From assembly GCF_019448085.1 (NCBI RefSeq), contig NZ_JAGFNZ010000007.1, forward strand, positions 33,712-97,711: a DNA stretch of 64,000 nt, written 5' to 3'. Below are positions 17,289-25,563 of the stretch, one piece after another; the first letter of the stretch is position 1; each line of letters opens with the position of its first letter. The position numbers and the translations under genes were made by a program. The DNA is from Caproiciproducens faecalis. GTDB lineage: Bacteria; Bacillota; Clostridia; Oscillospirales; Acutalibacteraceae. Below the pieces are notes generated by a model, which worked only from the letters and a program-made list of their open reading frames with translations, had not been told where the DNA came from and searched no databases.

Positions 17289-18029
17289 ATGGAAAAACTA
17301 TCCTATCGATTTCCTGTATTTGAAGGGCCCCTTGATTTGCTGCTCTACTTGATTGCCAAAAACAAACTGAATATCTGTGAGATTCCGATTGCCGAGCTTT
17401 TAGATCAGTATACGGAGCATATACAGGCAATGAAGGAACAGGATATGGATATCGCAAGCGATTTTTTGGAAATGGCGGCACGGCTGGTTTACATGAAAAC
17501 TGTCTATCTGCTTCCAAAGCATGAGGAGGCGGATGAACTCCGCAGGGAACTGAGCGGCCAGCTTTTGGAATATCAGGAATGCAAGCGTGTGGCACAAATT
17601 CTGGCTGAGCATTTCAGTTTTAATGCCTTTATTCGTGAACCTGCTGAGATTCAGGTTGATCCGACTTATCGACGCAGCCATACGCCTGCGGAAATCTTTA
17701 ATGCTTACCGTAACGCGGTGGGAAGGGGCAAACGGATGATGCCGCCTCCGCCGGAAGCTTTCTCCCACATTGTCACCCATAAAACCGTAACGGTTTCTTC
17801 CCGGATTATCTATGTATTGCGCCGTCTCTGGCAGACGGACGGAATCAGATACGAGGATCTGTTTGAAGAAAAAAAAGACAAGTCCGATCTGGTTGCCACC
17901 TTTTTGGCAGTCCTTGAACTGGTAAAAGGAAAGCGAGTACGCGTTGAAGGCGGAAACTGCAGTGCGGTAATAAAATTAATCAATGGCGGTGTGAAAAATT
18001 GGAAATCAAGAAATTTCAGGGAGCAATAG
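17289..18029 (+). CDS. scpA: Segregation and condensation protein A (ScpA)
   Basis: Kleisin subunit linking SMC heads in the condensin complex for chromosome segregation. The 246 residues begin with the diagnostic FEGPLDLLLYLI. The N-terminal SMC-binding helices contain the AARLVYMKTVYLLP segment near residue 70. A winged helix occupies the last about 80 residues (FEEKKDKSDLVATFLAVLELVK). Its 3' end overlaps scpB by 31 bases, so the partners are translationally coupled. Confidence 0.95.
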   Translation: MEKLSYRFPVFEGPLDLLLYLIAKNKLNICEIPIAELLDQYTEHIQAMKEQDMDIASDFLEMAARLVYMKTVYLLPKHEEADELRRELSGQLLEYQECKRVAQILAEHFSFNAFIREPAEIQVDPTYRRSHTPAEIFNAYRNAVGRGKRMMPPPPEAFSHIVTHKTVTVSSRIIYVLRRLWQTDGIRYEDLFEEKKDKSDLVATFLAVLELVKGKRVRVEGGNCSAVIKLINGGVKNWKSRNFREQ

Positions 18030-18559
18030 AAGCGATTCTTTTCTCAAGCGGAGATCCGGTTTCCATTGACAGAATAGCGGATGTGCTGGAGCTGGACAAG
18101 TCTACCGCCGCGAAGATGCTTCAGAATTTAATGGATGAGTTTAACCGCGAGTACTCAGGAATCCATATCGTTAAACTCGAGGACCAATATCAAATGTGCT
18201 CTAATCCGCAATATGCCGAACCTGTTCGCCGGATTCTGGATATGCGCCGCAACACTCCTTTGTCACAGGCGGGTATGGAGGTTCTTGCCATTATTGCTTA
18301 CAATCAGCCGGTCACAAAGGCGTTTGTTGAGCAGGTTCGCGGGGTGGATTGTTCCGGGGTACTGGGCAGTCTGACCGCAAAGGGCCTGATTGAGGAACGT
18401 GGTCGGCTGGAGCTTCCCGGCCGGCCTCTGCTGTACGGTACCACGCCGAATTTTTTACGGTGCCTGAATATTTCCTCACTTAATGAACTTCCGCCGCTGG
18501 AGAAATCACAGCAGTCTGAAGCAGAAACAGAGGAAATGACGGATGTTTCCGCCGGATAA
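17999..18559 (+). CDS. scpB: Segregation and condensation protein B (ScpB)
   Basis: Dimeric partner of ScpA in the SMC condensin. 186 residues with two winged-helix domains. Hallmarks are IEAILFSSGDPVSIDRIADVL near the N-terminus and LSQAGMEVLAIIAYNQPVTK then GLIEERGRLELPGRPLLYGTT in the second domain. It starts at TTG 17999 inside scpA. A short acidic tail (residues about 165-186) is unstructured. The overlap with scpA is longer than usual but is fixed by the conserved N-terminus. Confidence 0.95.
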   Translation: MEIKKFQGAIEAILFSSGDPVSIDRIADVLELDKSTAAKMLQNLMDEFNREYSGIHIVKLEDQYQMCSNPQYAEPVRRILDMRRNTPLSQAGMEVLAIIAYNQPVTKAFVEQVRGVDCSGVLGSLTAKGLIEERGRLELPGRPLLYGTTPNFLRCLNISSLNELPPLEKSQQSEAETEEMTDVSAG

Positions 18560-18582
18560 ATGGATAAACTGCAGGAGGCATT

Positions 18583-19230
18583 ATGACTGCTTTGATGATC
18601 TTTATGGGAATTGCGCTGTTTCTTTTCGTCCTTCTGCTTTTTCCCGTCTCCGTTTCCGCCCGCTTTGAAGAGGAACTATCTATAAAAATCAAATATTTAT
18701 TTTTCAGTTATAAAATTCCGGCAGATACCCCAAAAGCTGAAGATACGGGAAAATCTGGAAAGAAAAAAACAGGCGACAAAAGTGATGCATATTCAAAATT
18801 CAGGGACATAATAAAGCGAAAGGGTTTATCTGGTTTTTTGGACATCATCAGTGAATTTGCCTCTATTGCCACAGGTGCTGCTAAGAAGCTTTTTTCTCAC
18901 GCCGTGATTCATGCTATTTCCGTTGATATTTCTGTTTCGGATGAGGACGCTGCTCAGACTGCTATTTACTACGGATGTACCTGTTCTGTGGTTTATCCTG
19001 CGATGGGGCTGCTTGTGAATCAGGTGAAATGCAAAGATTATCATATCCGTATTGCTCCCGACTTTAACGAGAAGGAGAGTCGGATTACATTTACCTGCAA
19101 AGTAAAAATAAAGTTGCTGTTTATACTTTCCTCCATGCTGCCTGCACTTTTGGAATCCCTGAAGATGCTGAAAAAAATAAAAATAAATCCGGTAAAAATA
19201 AAAAATTCAACAGATAAGGCGGTGCATTAA
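18583..19230 (+). CDS. DUF2953 domain protein
   Basis: 215-residue protein with one N-terminal membrane segment (MTALMIFMGIALFLFVLLLF), followed by a beta-rich domain (SVSARFEEELSIKIKYLFFSYKIP) and a basic C-terminus. The pattern fits DUF2953, a family of unknown function found mostly in spore-forming Firmicutes and usually directly upstream of ytfJ, as here (2-base gap). A low-complexity Lys-rich insert lies around residues 48-65. A sporulation role is suggested only by the neighbour. Confidence 0.78.
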   Translation: MTALMIFMGIALFLFVLLLFPVSVSARFEEELSIKIKYLFFSYKIPADTPKAEDTGKSGKKKTGDKSDAYSKFRDIIKRKGLSGFLDIISEFASIATGAAKKLFSHAVIHAISVDISVSDEDAAQTAIYYGCTCSVVYPAMGLLVNQVKCKDYHIRIAPDFNEKESRITFTCKVKIKLLFILSSMLPALLESLKMLKKIKINPVKIKNSTDKAVH

Positions 19231-19232
19231 AA

Positions 19233-19697
19233 ATGAGCGATCATCCTATTGAAGGCATGATGAATACAACTCTTGAAAAAATTAAACAAATGGTTGACAT
19301 TAATTCCATTGTCGGTGACCCGATCACCGCACCGGATGGATCCATTATTATTCCGATCTCCAAAATCAGCTATGGGTTCGCTTCCGGCGGTTCGGACTTT
19401 CCAAGCAAAGTCCAGACAGAGAAAAACTTCTTTGGCGGCGGCACCGGCGCGGGCGTTTCCATCAATCCTGTGGCTTTCATTACGATTTGCAACGGTTCGG
19501 TGAAAATGCTGCAGATTGACCCCTACAACAATACCGCAGACCGAGTGATCGGGATGTTCCCGGACGTCGTCGATAAAATCAGCGGCCTCTTTAATAAAAA
19601 GGGAGATGGCAAAAGATCAACAAAAAACGGTGAAAACAAAAGCGGCGAAGACGTTTCACAAAGCAAAGATGTTAAACTGGAGGACCCGCAAATATAA
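19233..19697 (+). CDS. ytfJ: GerW/YtfJ family sporulation protein
   Basis: 154-residue member of the YtfJ (GerW) family, which in Bacillus is a spore protein required for normal germination with L-alanine. Conserved features are the N-terminal HPIEGMMNTTLEKIKQMVD, GDPITAPDGSIIIPISKISYGFASGGSD, then GGGTGAGVSINPVAF. The C-terminal about 40 residues are charged and poorly conserved. It lies next to DUF2953 and is followed by a D,D-carboxypeptidase, a grouping typical of spore formers. Confidence 0.9.
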   Translation: MSDHPIEGMMNTTLEKIKQMVDINSIVGDPITAPDGSIIIPISKISYGFASGGSDFPSKVQTEKNFFGGGTGAGVSINPVAFITICNGSVKMLQIDPYNNTADRVIGMFPDVVDKISGLFNKKGDGKRSTKNGENKSGEDVSQSKDVKLEDPQI

Positions 19698-19751
19698 TTT
19701 TTCAATATTGAAGCAACCGCTTGCATATAAATTGATAGGCAGGTGGTTGTT

Positions 19752-20891
19752 TTGTTAAAAAAGAAAATATCTTTATGGTTATGTCTGTTATTTTTTTCTC
19801 TTTCCTTTCCGGTTTCCGTGTGGGCGGATGGCCAGCCGCAGGTTTCCGCAAAATCAGCGGTGTTGATGAACGCGGACGATGGGCAGATACTATACGCAAA
19901 GAACGAAAATGACAAACGGCCCATGGCAAGCACGACAAAAATCATGACGGCTCTGATTACGCTGGAAACCGCCGCGGTGGATAATAAAATTGTAACGATT
20001 ACAGACAACATGGTTCGTGTGGAAGGTTCTTCCATGGGGCTGAAACCGGGAAACAAACTCAGTTTGAAGTCCTTGGCGGAAGGAATGCTGGTCGTATCGG
20101 GAAATGATGCGGCTAATTCTGCAGCGATTGCCATCAGCGGTTCGCTGGATGCTTTTGCAAGTTTGATGAATCAGCGCGCTCAGCAGCTCAATATGACGGA
20201 TACCCATTTTGTAACACCGTCAGGGCTGGATAACGCCGATCATTATACTACTGCCAAAGACTTGGCAAAGTTGGCTAAGGCAGCAATGCAAAACCCTGAT
20301 TTTGCTGCAATTGCTAGCAAAAAATCAGTTTCCGTGGAATATGTAAATCCCGTTCAAACGATCCGTTTTACGAATCACAATAAATTGCTGACTCTGTATG
20401 ACGGCTGTATCGGAGTGAAAACCGGATTTACAAAGAAGTCCGGCAGATGTCTGGTTTCCTCGGCGGAACGCAATGGAATTTATTTGGTTGCGGTTACGCT
20501 GGACGCGCCGGATGACTGGAACGACCACCAAAAAATGCTGAATTACGGCTTTTCACAGTTGTCGCGTTATCCGGTGGATGACTCATCATTTATTTCTCAG
20601 ATACCAGTTGTAGGCGGTACTTCCAATCAGGTTTCGGTGCAAGGTGGGTTGGGCAGAGATCTAATTGTCAATGCAGAGGAACTGCAAAACATAAAAAGAA
20701 CTGTTGAGCTTCCTGCTTTTTTTTATGCGCCTGTACAGGAAGGGCAAACACTGGGCATAGTACGGTACACTTTAAATGGAGAAACGCTGGCCACAACGGA
20801 AATTACGGCTTCGGCAACGGTTTCCACAGCTGTCGTGCGTAAAAACTTATTTCAGATATTTTTAGATTGGATCAAAGATCTATTTATATAA
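19752..20891 (+). CDS. dacF: D-alanyl-D-alanine carboxypeptidase (DacF-like), copy 2
   Basis: Secreted or membrane-anchored D,D-carboxypeptidase. I choose TTG 19752 (379 aa, MLKKKISLWLCLLFFSLSF as signal peptide, cleavage near VWADG). AGGTGG lies 6 bases upstream; the GTG at 19743 falls inside that site. Active-site motifs are STTK (near residue 61), SGND (near 119) and KTGFT (near 222). A C-terminal amphipathic anchor ends in IFLDWIKDLFI. In B. subtilis DacF acts in the forespore and affects cortex cross-linking. Its position right after DUF2953-ytfJ favours that role for this copy over the one at 8696 (inference). Confidence 0.88.
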   Translation: MLKKKISLWLCLLFFSLSFPVSVWADGQPQVSAKSAVLMNADDGQILYAKNENDKRPMASTTKIMTALITLETAAVDNKIVTITDNMVRVEGSSMGLKPGNKLSLKSLAEGMLVVSGNDAANSAAIAISGSLDAFASLMNQRAQQLNMTDTHFVTPSGLDNADHYTTAKDLAKLAKAAMQNPDFAAIASKKSVSVEYVNPVQTIRFTNHNKLLTLYDGCIGVKTGFTKKSGRCLVSSAERNGIYLVAVTLDAPDDWNDHQKMLNYGFSQLSRYPVDDSSFISQIPVVGGTSNQVSVQGGLGRDLIVNAEELQNIKRTVELPAFFYAPVQEGQTLGIVRYTLNGETLATTEITASATVSTAVVRKNLFQIFLDWIKDLFI

Positions 20892-20916
20892 AAAACATAA
20901 AAGGATGTATTATTGT

Positions 20917-21750
20917 ATGGCAAAAGATGTTAGGCTGCAAAAAATGCTTGCGGACTGCGGGGTTGCTTCCAGAAGAAAAGCGGAAGAGATGATTTCCGCC
21001 GGGGAAGTAAAAGTAAATGGCGTAACGGCCAAAATCGGTGATAAGGTAGACACCAAGAAAGATAAAGTCAGTGTAAAAGGGACACTGCTTGATACCCATG
21101 TGAAATCAATTTATATTATGCTGCACAAGCCGCGCGGATTTATCACCACCATGAGTGATGAAATGGATCGCAAATGCGTGGCGGAACTTATCAAAGAAAT
21201 TCCGGAGCGCATTTACCCGGTAGGTCGGCTGGACAGAGAATCTGAGGGATTGCTGCTGATGACAAATGACGGTGAATTTGCCAACGCGATGACCCATCCA
21301 TCTCTGCATATTCCTAAAACTTACCGGGTAACGGTGCGCCCTTCTATTTCTGAAGATCAGCTGACCCAGATAGCGGTTGGCATTGTGATTGACGGCCGAA
21401 AAACCGCTCCGGCAAAAGTTAATGTGATTTCTCAGGAAGCCGGGCGTGTAGTACTGGAGATCGTCCTTTACGAAGGCAGGAACCGTCAGATCAGGAAAAT
21501 GTGCGAGCAGCTTGGTCTGGAGGTAGCGCGTTTGAAGCGTATTGCAGTGGGCCCGGTAAAGCTTGGAATGCTTCAGCCCGGTGCATGGCGGCCGCTTACA
21601 ACAGAAGAAATCAAAAAGCTGATTGCCGGGGCAAAAGCGGACAAGCAGAATACAGAAACGGGGAGTGAACCGGATGATATCCATTTTGGAATTAAAAGAC
21701 AAAGAGAGAATCGCCCGAATTCTGCAAACCATTCCCGACGCAGAAAATAA
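20917..21750 (+). CDS. rluB: 23S rRNA pseudouridine synthase RluB-type (RsuA family)
   Basis: Isomerises a uridine in 23S rRNA helix 89 by family precedent. 277 residues from ATG 20917 (AAGGATG about 9 bases upstream; the in-frame ATG 20905 overlaps that site). An N-terminal S4 RNA-binding domain (RLQKMLADCGVASRRKAEEMI) is followed by the catalytic Asp in GRLDRESEGLLLMTND near residue 105. The closing motif is GRNRQIRKMCEQLG. The C-terminus is a basic tail. The next gene starts inside its last 77 bases. Confidence 0.92.
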   Translation: MAKDVRLQKMLADCGVASRRKAEEMISAGEVKVNGVTAKIGDKVDTKKDKVSVKGTLLDTHVKSIYIMLHKPRGFITTMSDEMDRKCVAELIKEIPERIYPVGRLDRESEGLLLMTNDGEFANAMTHPSLHIPKTYRVTVRPSISEDQLTQIAVGIVIDGRKTAPAKVNVISQEAGRVVLEIVLYEGRNRQIRKMCEQLGLEVARLKRIAVGPVKLGMLQPGAWRPLTTEEIKKLIAGAKADKQNTETGSEPDDIHFGIKRQRENRPNSANHSRRRK

Positions 21751-22066
21751 CGCTCAGATTCTTATCATGAGCGAAGGGGACAATGAGTTGGGCTATGTTG
21801 CCGTAGACATGCAGTCTTCTGTAATCCGTATGCTCAAAATGGAGATTTTCGGGTGCGAAAACTTAGCTATTCTGGATGATTACGGCCGTTTGTGTGCAGA
21901 CAGCATGCTGAGAGCGGCGGCTTCTTATGGCGCGACGATCGGCGCCTACCGGATTGAATCCCGCATAGAAGCGCTTCAGGAGTTCTTTTCCGGGTGCGGT
22001 TTTATTCAGTCGACTCATAAATTCATAAGTCCTTTGTCGAATTTCATAAAGATCTGTCAAAATTAA
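21674..22066 (+). CDS. Small protein of unknown function, possibly GNAT-like
   Basis: 130-residue protein starting at ATG 21674 within the end of rluB (GGGGAGTGA site upstream), so it is coupled to it. I do not recognise the family with certainty. The middle (ELGYVAVDMQSSVIRMLKMEI) followed by an alpha helix (YGRLCADSMLRAAASYG) and a C-terminal FFSGCGFIQSTHKFISPL resembles the second half of a GNAT acetyltransferase fold. No clear acetyl-CoA P-loop (Q/RxxGxG/A) is visible. It may be a degenerate or non-catalytic relative. Confidence 0.65.
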   Translation: MISILELKDKERIARILQTIPDAENNAQILIMSEGDNELGYVAVDMQSSVIRMLKMEIFGCENLAILDDYGRLCADSMLRAAASYGATIGAYRIESRIEALQEFFSGCGFIQSTHKFISPLSNFIKICQN

Positions 22067-22086
22067 ACAAAATATCCAAGAAATAC

Positions 22087-22115
22087 TTGCCAACTTCTTT
22101 GTAATATATTATACT
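22087..22115 (+). promoter_or_regulatory. Promoter of the carboxyltransferase cluster
   Basis: TTGCCA (22087-22092), 17-base spacer, TATACT (22110-22115), about 58 bases upstream of the ATG at 22174. This marks the cluster as a separate transcription unit. Confidence 0.6.
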
Positions 22116-22173
22116 TAATTTGATTTTTGTTAATTTTTCTGCAATCAAATTCAATATAAATGGAGGAATTAAA

Positions 22174-23532
22174 ATGAGTAAGGTCGATCGTGCGGAACTG
22201 TTGCGCACTGCCCGCGACGCGGGGGAAAATACGACAGGCTATCGACGCATCAGCGCTTTATTTGACGTAGGCAGCTTTAACGAAATTGATTGCTTTGCCA
22301 AGTCAGGAGAAGACTATACGGAAGCTGTTGCCGGATATGGTACAATTGAGGGAATTCCCGTTTACGCCTTTTCGCAGAACAGTGATGTGGAAGGCGGAGC
22401 CATGTCAAGCGCACAGGCAGCAAAGATTAAAAAATTATATAATCTGGCTCTGAAAACCGGACTCCCCGTGATTGGAATTTATGATTCTATTGGAGGCCGT
22501 TTAAAGGAAGGCAGCGAGATGCTGGCTGCTTACGGCGATATTTTATTGAATGCAAATAATCTGTCGGGCGTTGTTCCTCAGATCTCACTCGTTTTGGGTC
22601 CCTGTGTGGGAGCATCGGCAATGATAGCAGCAAGCGCGGATATTGTCGTCATGTCGGACAAAGGTGAGTTGACCGTTGAGACCAATGGGGAACACGGTTC
22701 CGCCGAAGAAGCAGCACGGCAGGGAGTTTGTCACCTTGTTGCGGGAAGTGAACCGGAAGCGATCAATTCTGTTCGCAAGCTTGTTACCCTTCTTCCTTCC
22801 AACAACCTTTCAGGCGCACCTGTACTGGACATTCAGGGTTCCAGTGACACGGTTGCCCTGACGGATGATTCCGACATAAAATCGATTCTTACGGGAGTTT
22901 GCGATGATGACTCCTTCCTGGAGCTCAGTGAAAAGTTCGGCGAATCCGCCGTTACGGGACTGGCTGAAATTGATGGTTCAACAACAGGCGTCATTGCGCT
23001 GACCGGAGTACTGGATGCTGATGCTTGCTCAAAGGCTGCGCGTTTTGTACGATTCTGCGACGCCTTCTCTTTGCCGCTGGTCACCTTTGTAAATTCTGAA
23101 AAGTTTTCATCTCTGCGTGAGGCTTCCAAGCTGTCCAGCTGCTATTCGGAAGCGACAACCGGCAAAGTCACCGTGATTACAGGCGCCGCGTACGGTTCGG
23201 TTTACATTGCAGTTGCAGGCCGTGGAGCAAATGCCGATTATACAATGGCGTGGCCCAATGCTGTTGTTTCCCCGCTTGCGCCTGAAACTGCTGCCGTATT
23301 CCTTTGGAGTGATCGTCTGAAGGGTTCCGCCGACCCGGTGGAAGACCGTAAAAAGCTGATCGAAGAGTATCAAGAAACGGAAGCTTCCCCGTTCGGCGCT
23401 GCCGCCAAAGGCTTTGTGGAAGATGTCATTCTTCCGGAAGACACAAGACTCAGAATCATTGCGGCTCTTCAGATGATAACCGGCAAAAGAGTTTCCGGTC
23501 TTCCCAAAAAGCACAGCAACATTCAAATATAG
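22174..23532 (+). CDS. Carboxyl transferase domain protein (MmdA/12S-like), short and divergent
   Basis: 452-residue crotonase-fold carboxyltransferase; TGGAGG before ATG 22174 sets the start. The N-half oxyanion region is recognisable (IYDSIGGRLKEGSEML, then LVLGPCVGASAMIAASADIV). The C-half has ARFVRFCDAFSLPLVTFVN and VITGAAYGSVYIAVAGRG. It is about 60 residues shorter than standard MmdA/12S subunits. The usual PGF(L/M)PG substrate loop after the LVTFV strand is replaced by a shorter EKFSSLREASKL. It is followed by a biotin carrier and a 5S-like subunit, so it should carry out the CoA-ester half of a biotin-dependent carboxyl transfer. The actual acyl-CoA (malonyl, methylmalonyl or other) cannot be read. 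Confidence 0.8.
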   Translation: MSKVDRAELLRTARDAGENTTGYRRISALFDVGSFNEIDCFAKSGEDYTEAVAGYGTIEGIPVYAFSQNSDVEGGAMSSAQAAKIKKLYNLALKTGLPVIGIYDSIGGRLKEGSEMLAAYGDILLNANNLSGVVPQISLVLGPCVGASAMIAASADIVVMSDKGELTVETNGEHGSAEEAARQGVCHLVAGSEPEAINSVRKLVTLLPSNNLSGAPVLDIQGSSDTVALTDDSDIKSILTGVCDDDSFLELSEKFGESAVTGLAEIDGSTTGVIALTGVLDADACSKAARFVRFCDAFSLPLVTFVNSEKFSSLREASKLSSCYSEATTGKVTVITGAAYGSVYIAVAGRGANADYTMAWPNAVVSPLAPETAAVFLWSDRLKGSADPVEDRKKLIEEYQETEASPFGAAAKGFVEDVILPEDTRLRIIAALQMITGKRVSGLPKKHSNIQI

Positions 23533-23575
23533 TCACCGAATCGATCAATTTCAATTTATTTAGGAGGTCAATGAT

Positions 23576-23992
23576 ATGAAAAACCTTAAAATAACCGTAA
23601 ACGGCACTGCTTATGATGTTCAGGTTGAAGAAGTAAACGGTACGGCCCCTGTTGCTGTATCACCCGCTCCGGCTACCGTTGCCGCTCCCGCTCCCTCAGC
23701 ACCTGCCGCCCCGGCCGCAGCCCCGACTCCGGCTCCAGCTCCGGCTGCCGCTGCCGCTTCAAAGGAAGTTCCTGCAGGCGCTGAACTCATTTCTTCCCCA
23801 ATGCCGGGCACCATTGTATCCGTCAATGTGACCGCCGGTCAAAACATAAAGAAGGGCGACGTCCTTGTGGTTTTAGAGGCCATGAAGATGGAAAACGAGA
23901 TTATGGCTCCGCACGACGCTGCTGTTGCGGCGATTCATGTAAACAAAGGGGACAGTGTTGAATCCGGCACTCCTCTTGTTTCCCTCCAGTAA
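23576..23992 (+). CDS. Biotin carboxyl carrier protein (1.3S/GcdC-like)
   Basis: 138 residues in three parts: an N-terminal strand segment (1-22), an Ala/Pro-rich flexible linker (about 24-62), and a C-terminal biotinyl domain. Lys104 in EAMKMEN is the biotinylated residue. A conserved SPMPGTIVSV precedes it. The linker is the usual swinging arm of decarboxylase and transcarboxylase carriers, so its low complexity is functional. It sits between the carboxyltransferase and the 5S-like subunit and is the carrier that shuttles CO2 between them. Confidence 0.93.
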   Translation: MKNLKITVNGTAYDVQVEEVNGTAPVAVSPAPATVAAPAPSAPAAPAAAPTPAPAPAAAAASKEVPAGAELISSPMPGTIVSVNVTAGQNIKKGDVLVVLEAMKMENEIMAPHDAAVAAIHVNKGDSVESGTPLVSLQ

Positions 23993-24004
23993 GGGGGCAT
24001 CGTT

Positions 24005-25405
24005 ATGGCTAAGAAAATTGGAATTACCGAAACGGTTCTGCGTGACGCTCATCAGTCCCTGATTGCTACCAGAATGCCGATTGAAGATATGCTTCCTATT
24101 CTTGAGAAACTTGACAAAGTTGGCTATTATTCCCTGGAATGCTGGGGCGGCGCCACTTTTGACGCCTGTCTTCGCTTTCTGAACGAAGACCCGTGGGAAA
24201 GATTAAGGACACTTCGCAAAAATTGCCCGAACACGAAACTCCAGATGCTTTTCAGAGGGCAGAATATGCTTGGTTATCGTCACTATGCCGATGATGTGCT
24301 GGAATATTTTGTTCAGCGTTCCGTTGCAAACGGGATTGACATTATCAGAATCTTTGACGCTCTGAATGATATTAAAAATCTTCAGGTAGCGATTAAGGCC
24401 GCTAAAAAAGAGGGCGCTCACGCACAGGTTGCTATTTCCTATACAACCGGTCCGATTTTTACGCATGAATATTATATTGATTATGCGAAGAGAATAGAGG
24501 AAACGGGAGCAGATTCCATTTGCATCAAGGATATGGCCGCCCTTTTGACCCCGTATGAAACTTATGATCTGGTCAAGGCCATTAAATCCGTTGTTAAAAT
24601 CCCGGTTCAGCTTCATACGCATTACACATCCGGGCTTGCTTCCATGTGTGAACTGAAGGCGGTGGAGGCCGGCGTCGATATGCTCGACACTGCAATGTCG
24701 CCTATGGCTCTGGGAACATCCCATACACCCACCGAATCCATGGTAGCGGCGCTCAAGGGAACGGAATACGATACCGGACTGGATCTGGTTCTCCTCAACG
24801 AAATCAGAGAGTATTTCATGACTCTGAGAGCGAAATATATCAAGAGCGGTTTGCTGGATCCCAGCATGCTGGCCACCAATACAAAGGCTCTGATTTATCA
24901 GGTGCCGGGCGGCATGCTTTCCAATCTGCTTTCACAGCTGAAACAGGCCGGAAAAGCAGATAAACTGGAAGAAGTTCTGCAGGAAGTTCCCCGTGTCCGC
25001 AAGGATTCCGGTTACCCGCCGCTGGTTACGCCTACCTCACAGATCGTCGGCACACAGGCTGTTTACAACATCATTACCGGTGAGCGCTACAAAATGTGCA
25101 CCAACGAATTCAAAGATCTGGTTGCCGGTAAATACGGTTCTACGCCTTTACCGGTTGATGACGAATTTGCAAAGAAGATTATCGGGGATGCACCGAGAAT
25201 CACCTGCCGTCCGGCAGACCTTTTGCAGCCAGAGCTTGAATCTCTGCGTAAAGAATGTGCTCAGTGGACGGAGCAGGAAGAAGATGTTCTTTCCTATGCT
25301 CAGTTTCCGAAGGTCGCCGCCGACTTCTTTAAGAAGCGTGCGGAAAAAAAATACGGCATTGACGGCAAGCACGCCGATGCAGAAAAAATGGTTCACCCAG
25401 TCTAA
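24005..25405 (+). CDS. Oxaloacetate/pyruvate carboxyltransferase subunit (OadA/5S, PycB-type, without biotin domain)
   Basis: 466-residue TIM-barrel carboxyltransferase that transfers CO2 between biotin and pyruvate/oxaloacetate. Motifs: TVLRDAHQSLIATRM (metal-site Asp, near residue 14), LECWGGATFDA, LFRGQNMLGYRHY, the carbamylated-Lys region CIKDMAA near 178, and the metal ligands in QLHTHYTSG near 207. The C-terminal biotin domain of full OadA is absent, because the carrier is the separate protein just upstream. No beta (Na+ pump) or biotin carboxylase gene adjoins it, so the reaction direction is open. A terminator follows. Confidence 0.9.
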   Translation: MAKKIGITETVLRDAHQSLIATRMPIEDMLPILEKLDKVGYYSLECWGGATFDACLRFLNEDPWERLRTLRKNCPNTKLQMLFRGQNMLGYRHYADDVLEYFVQRSVANGIDIIRIFDALNDIKNLQVAIKAAKKEGAHAQVAISYTTGPIFTHEYYIDYAKRIEETGADSICIKDMAALLTPYETYDLVKAIKSVVKIPVQLHTHYTSGLASMCELKAVEAGVDMLDTAMSPMALGTSHTPTESMVAALKGTEYDTGLDLVLLNEIREYFMTLRAKYIKSGLLDPSMLATNTKALIYQVPGGMLSNLLSQLKQAGKADKLEEVLQEVPRVRKDSGYPPLVTPTSQIVGTQAVYNIITGERYKMCTNEFKDLVAGKYGSTPLPVDDEFAKKIIGDAPRITCRPADLLQPELESLRKECAQWTEQEEDVLSYAQFPKVAADFFKKRAEKKYGIDGKHADAEKMVHPV

Positions 25406-25417
25406 TAATTTCTTCAT

Positions 25418-25453
25418 CAATTCAGCCCCAAATCTGGGGCTGAATTGTTTTGC
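25418..25453 (+). terminator. Rho-independent terminator of the carboxyltransferase cluster
   Basis: A 12-bp perfect stem (25418-25429 with 25436-25447), 6-base loop, then TTTTGCTC. Confidence 0.85.
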
Positions 25454-25458
25454 TCTAG

Positions 25459-25488
25459 TTGACAATTCCTATAGAAAACTGATATTAT
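25459..25488 (+). promoter_or_regulatory. Promoter of the yicC-remA-gmk-rpoZ-priA superoperon
   Basis: Perfect TTGACA (25459-25464), 18-base spacer, TATTAT (25483-25488), about 76 bases before yicC. It follows directly after the previous terminator. Confidence 0.7.
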
Positions 25489-25563
25489 TATTAATAATGC
25501 CCTTTGTTGACAATAGCACAAAAATTTTCGCGATAAATTTAAAGTGAATTGAGATGATACTGC

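Noticed and set aside
23650..23765. GC-rich repeat block
   Set aside because: It encodes the Ala/Pro linker of the biotin carrier; the low complexity is protein-level and expected.
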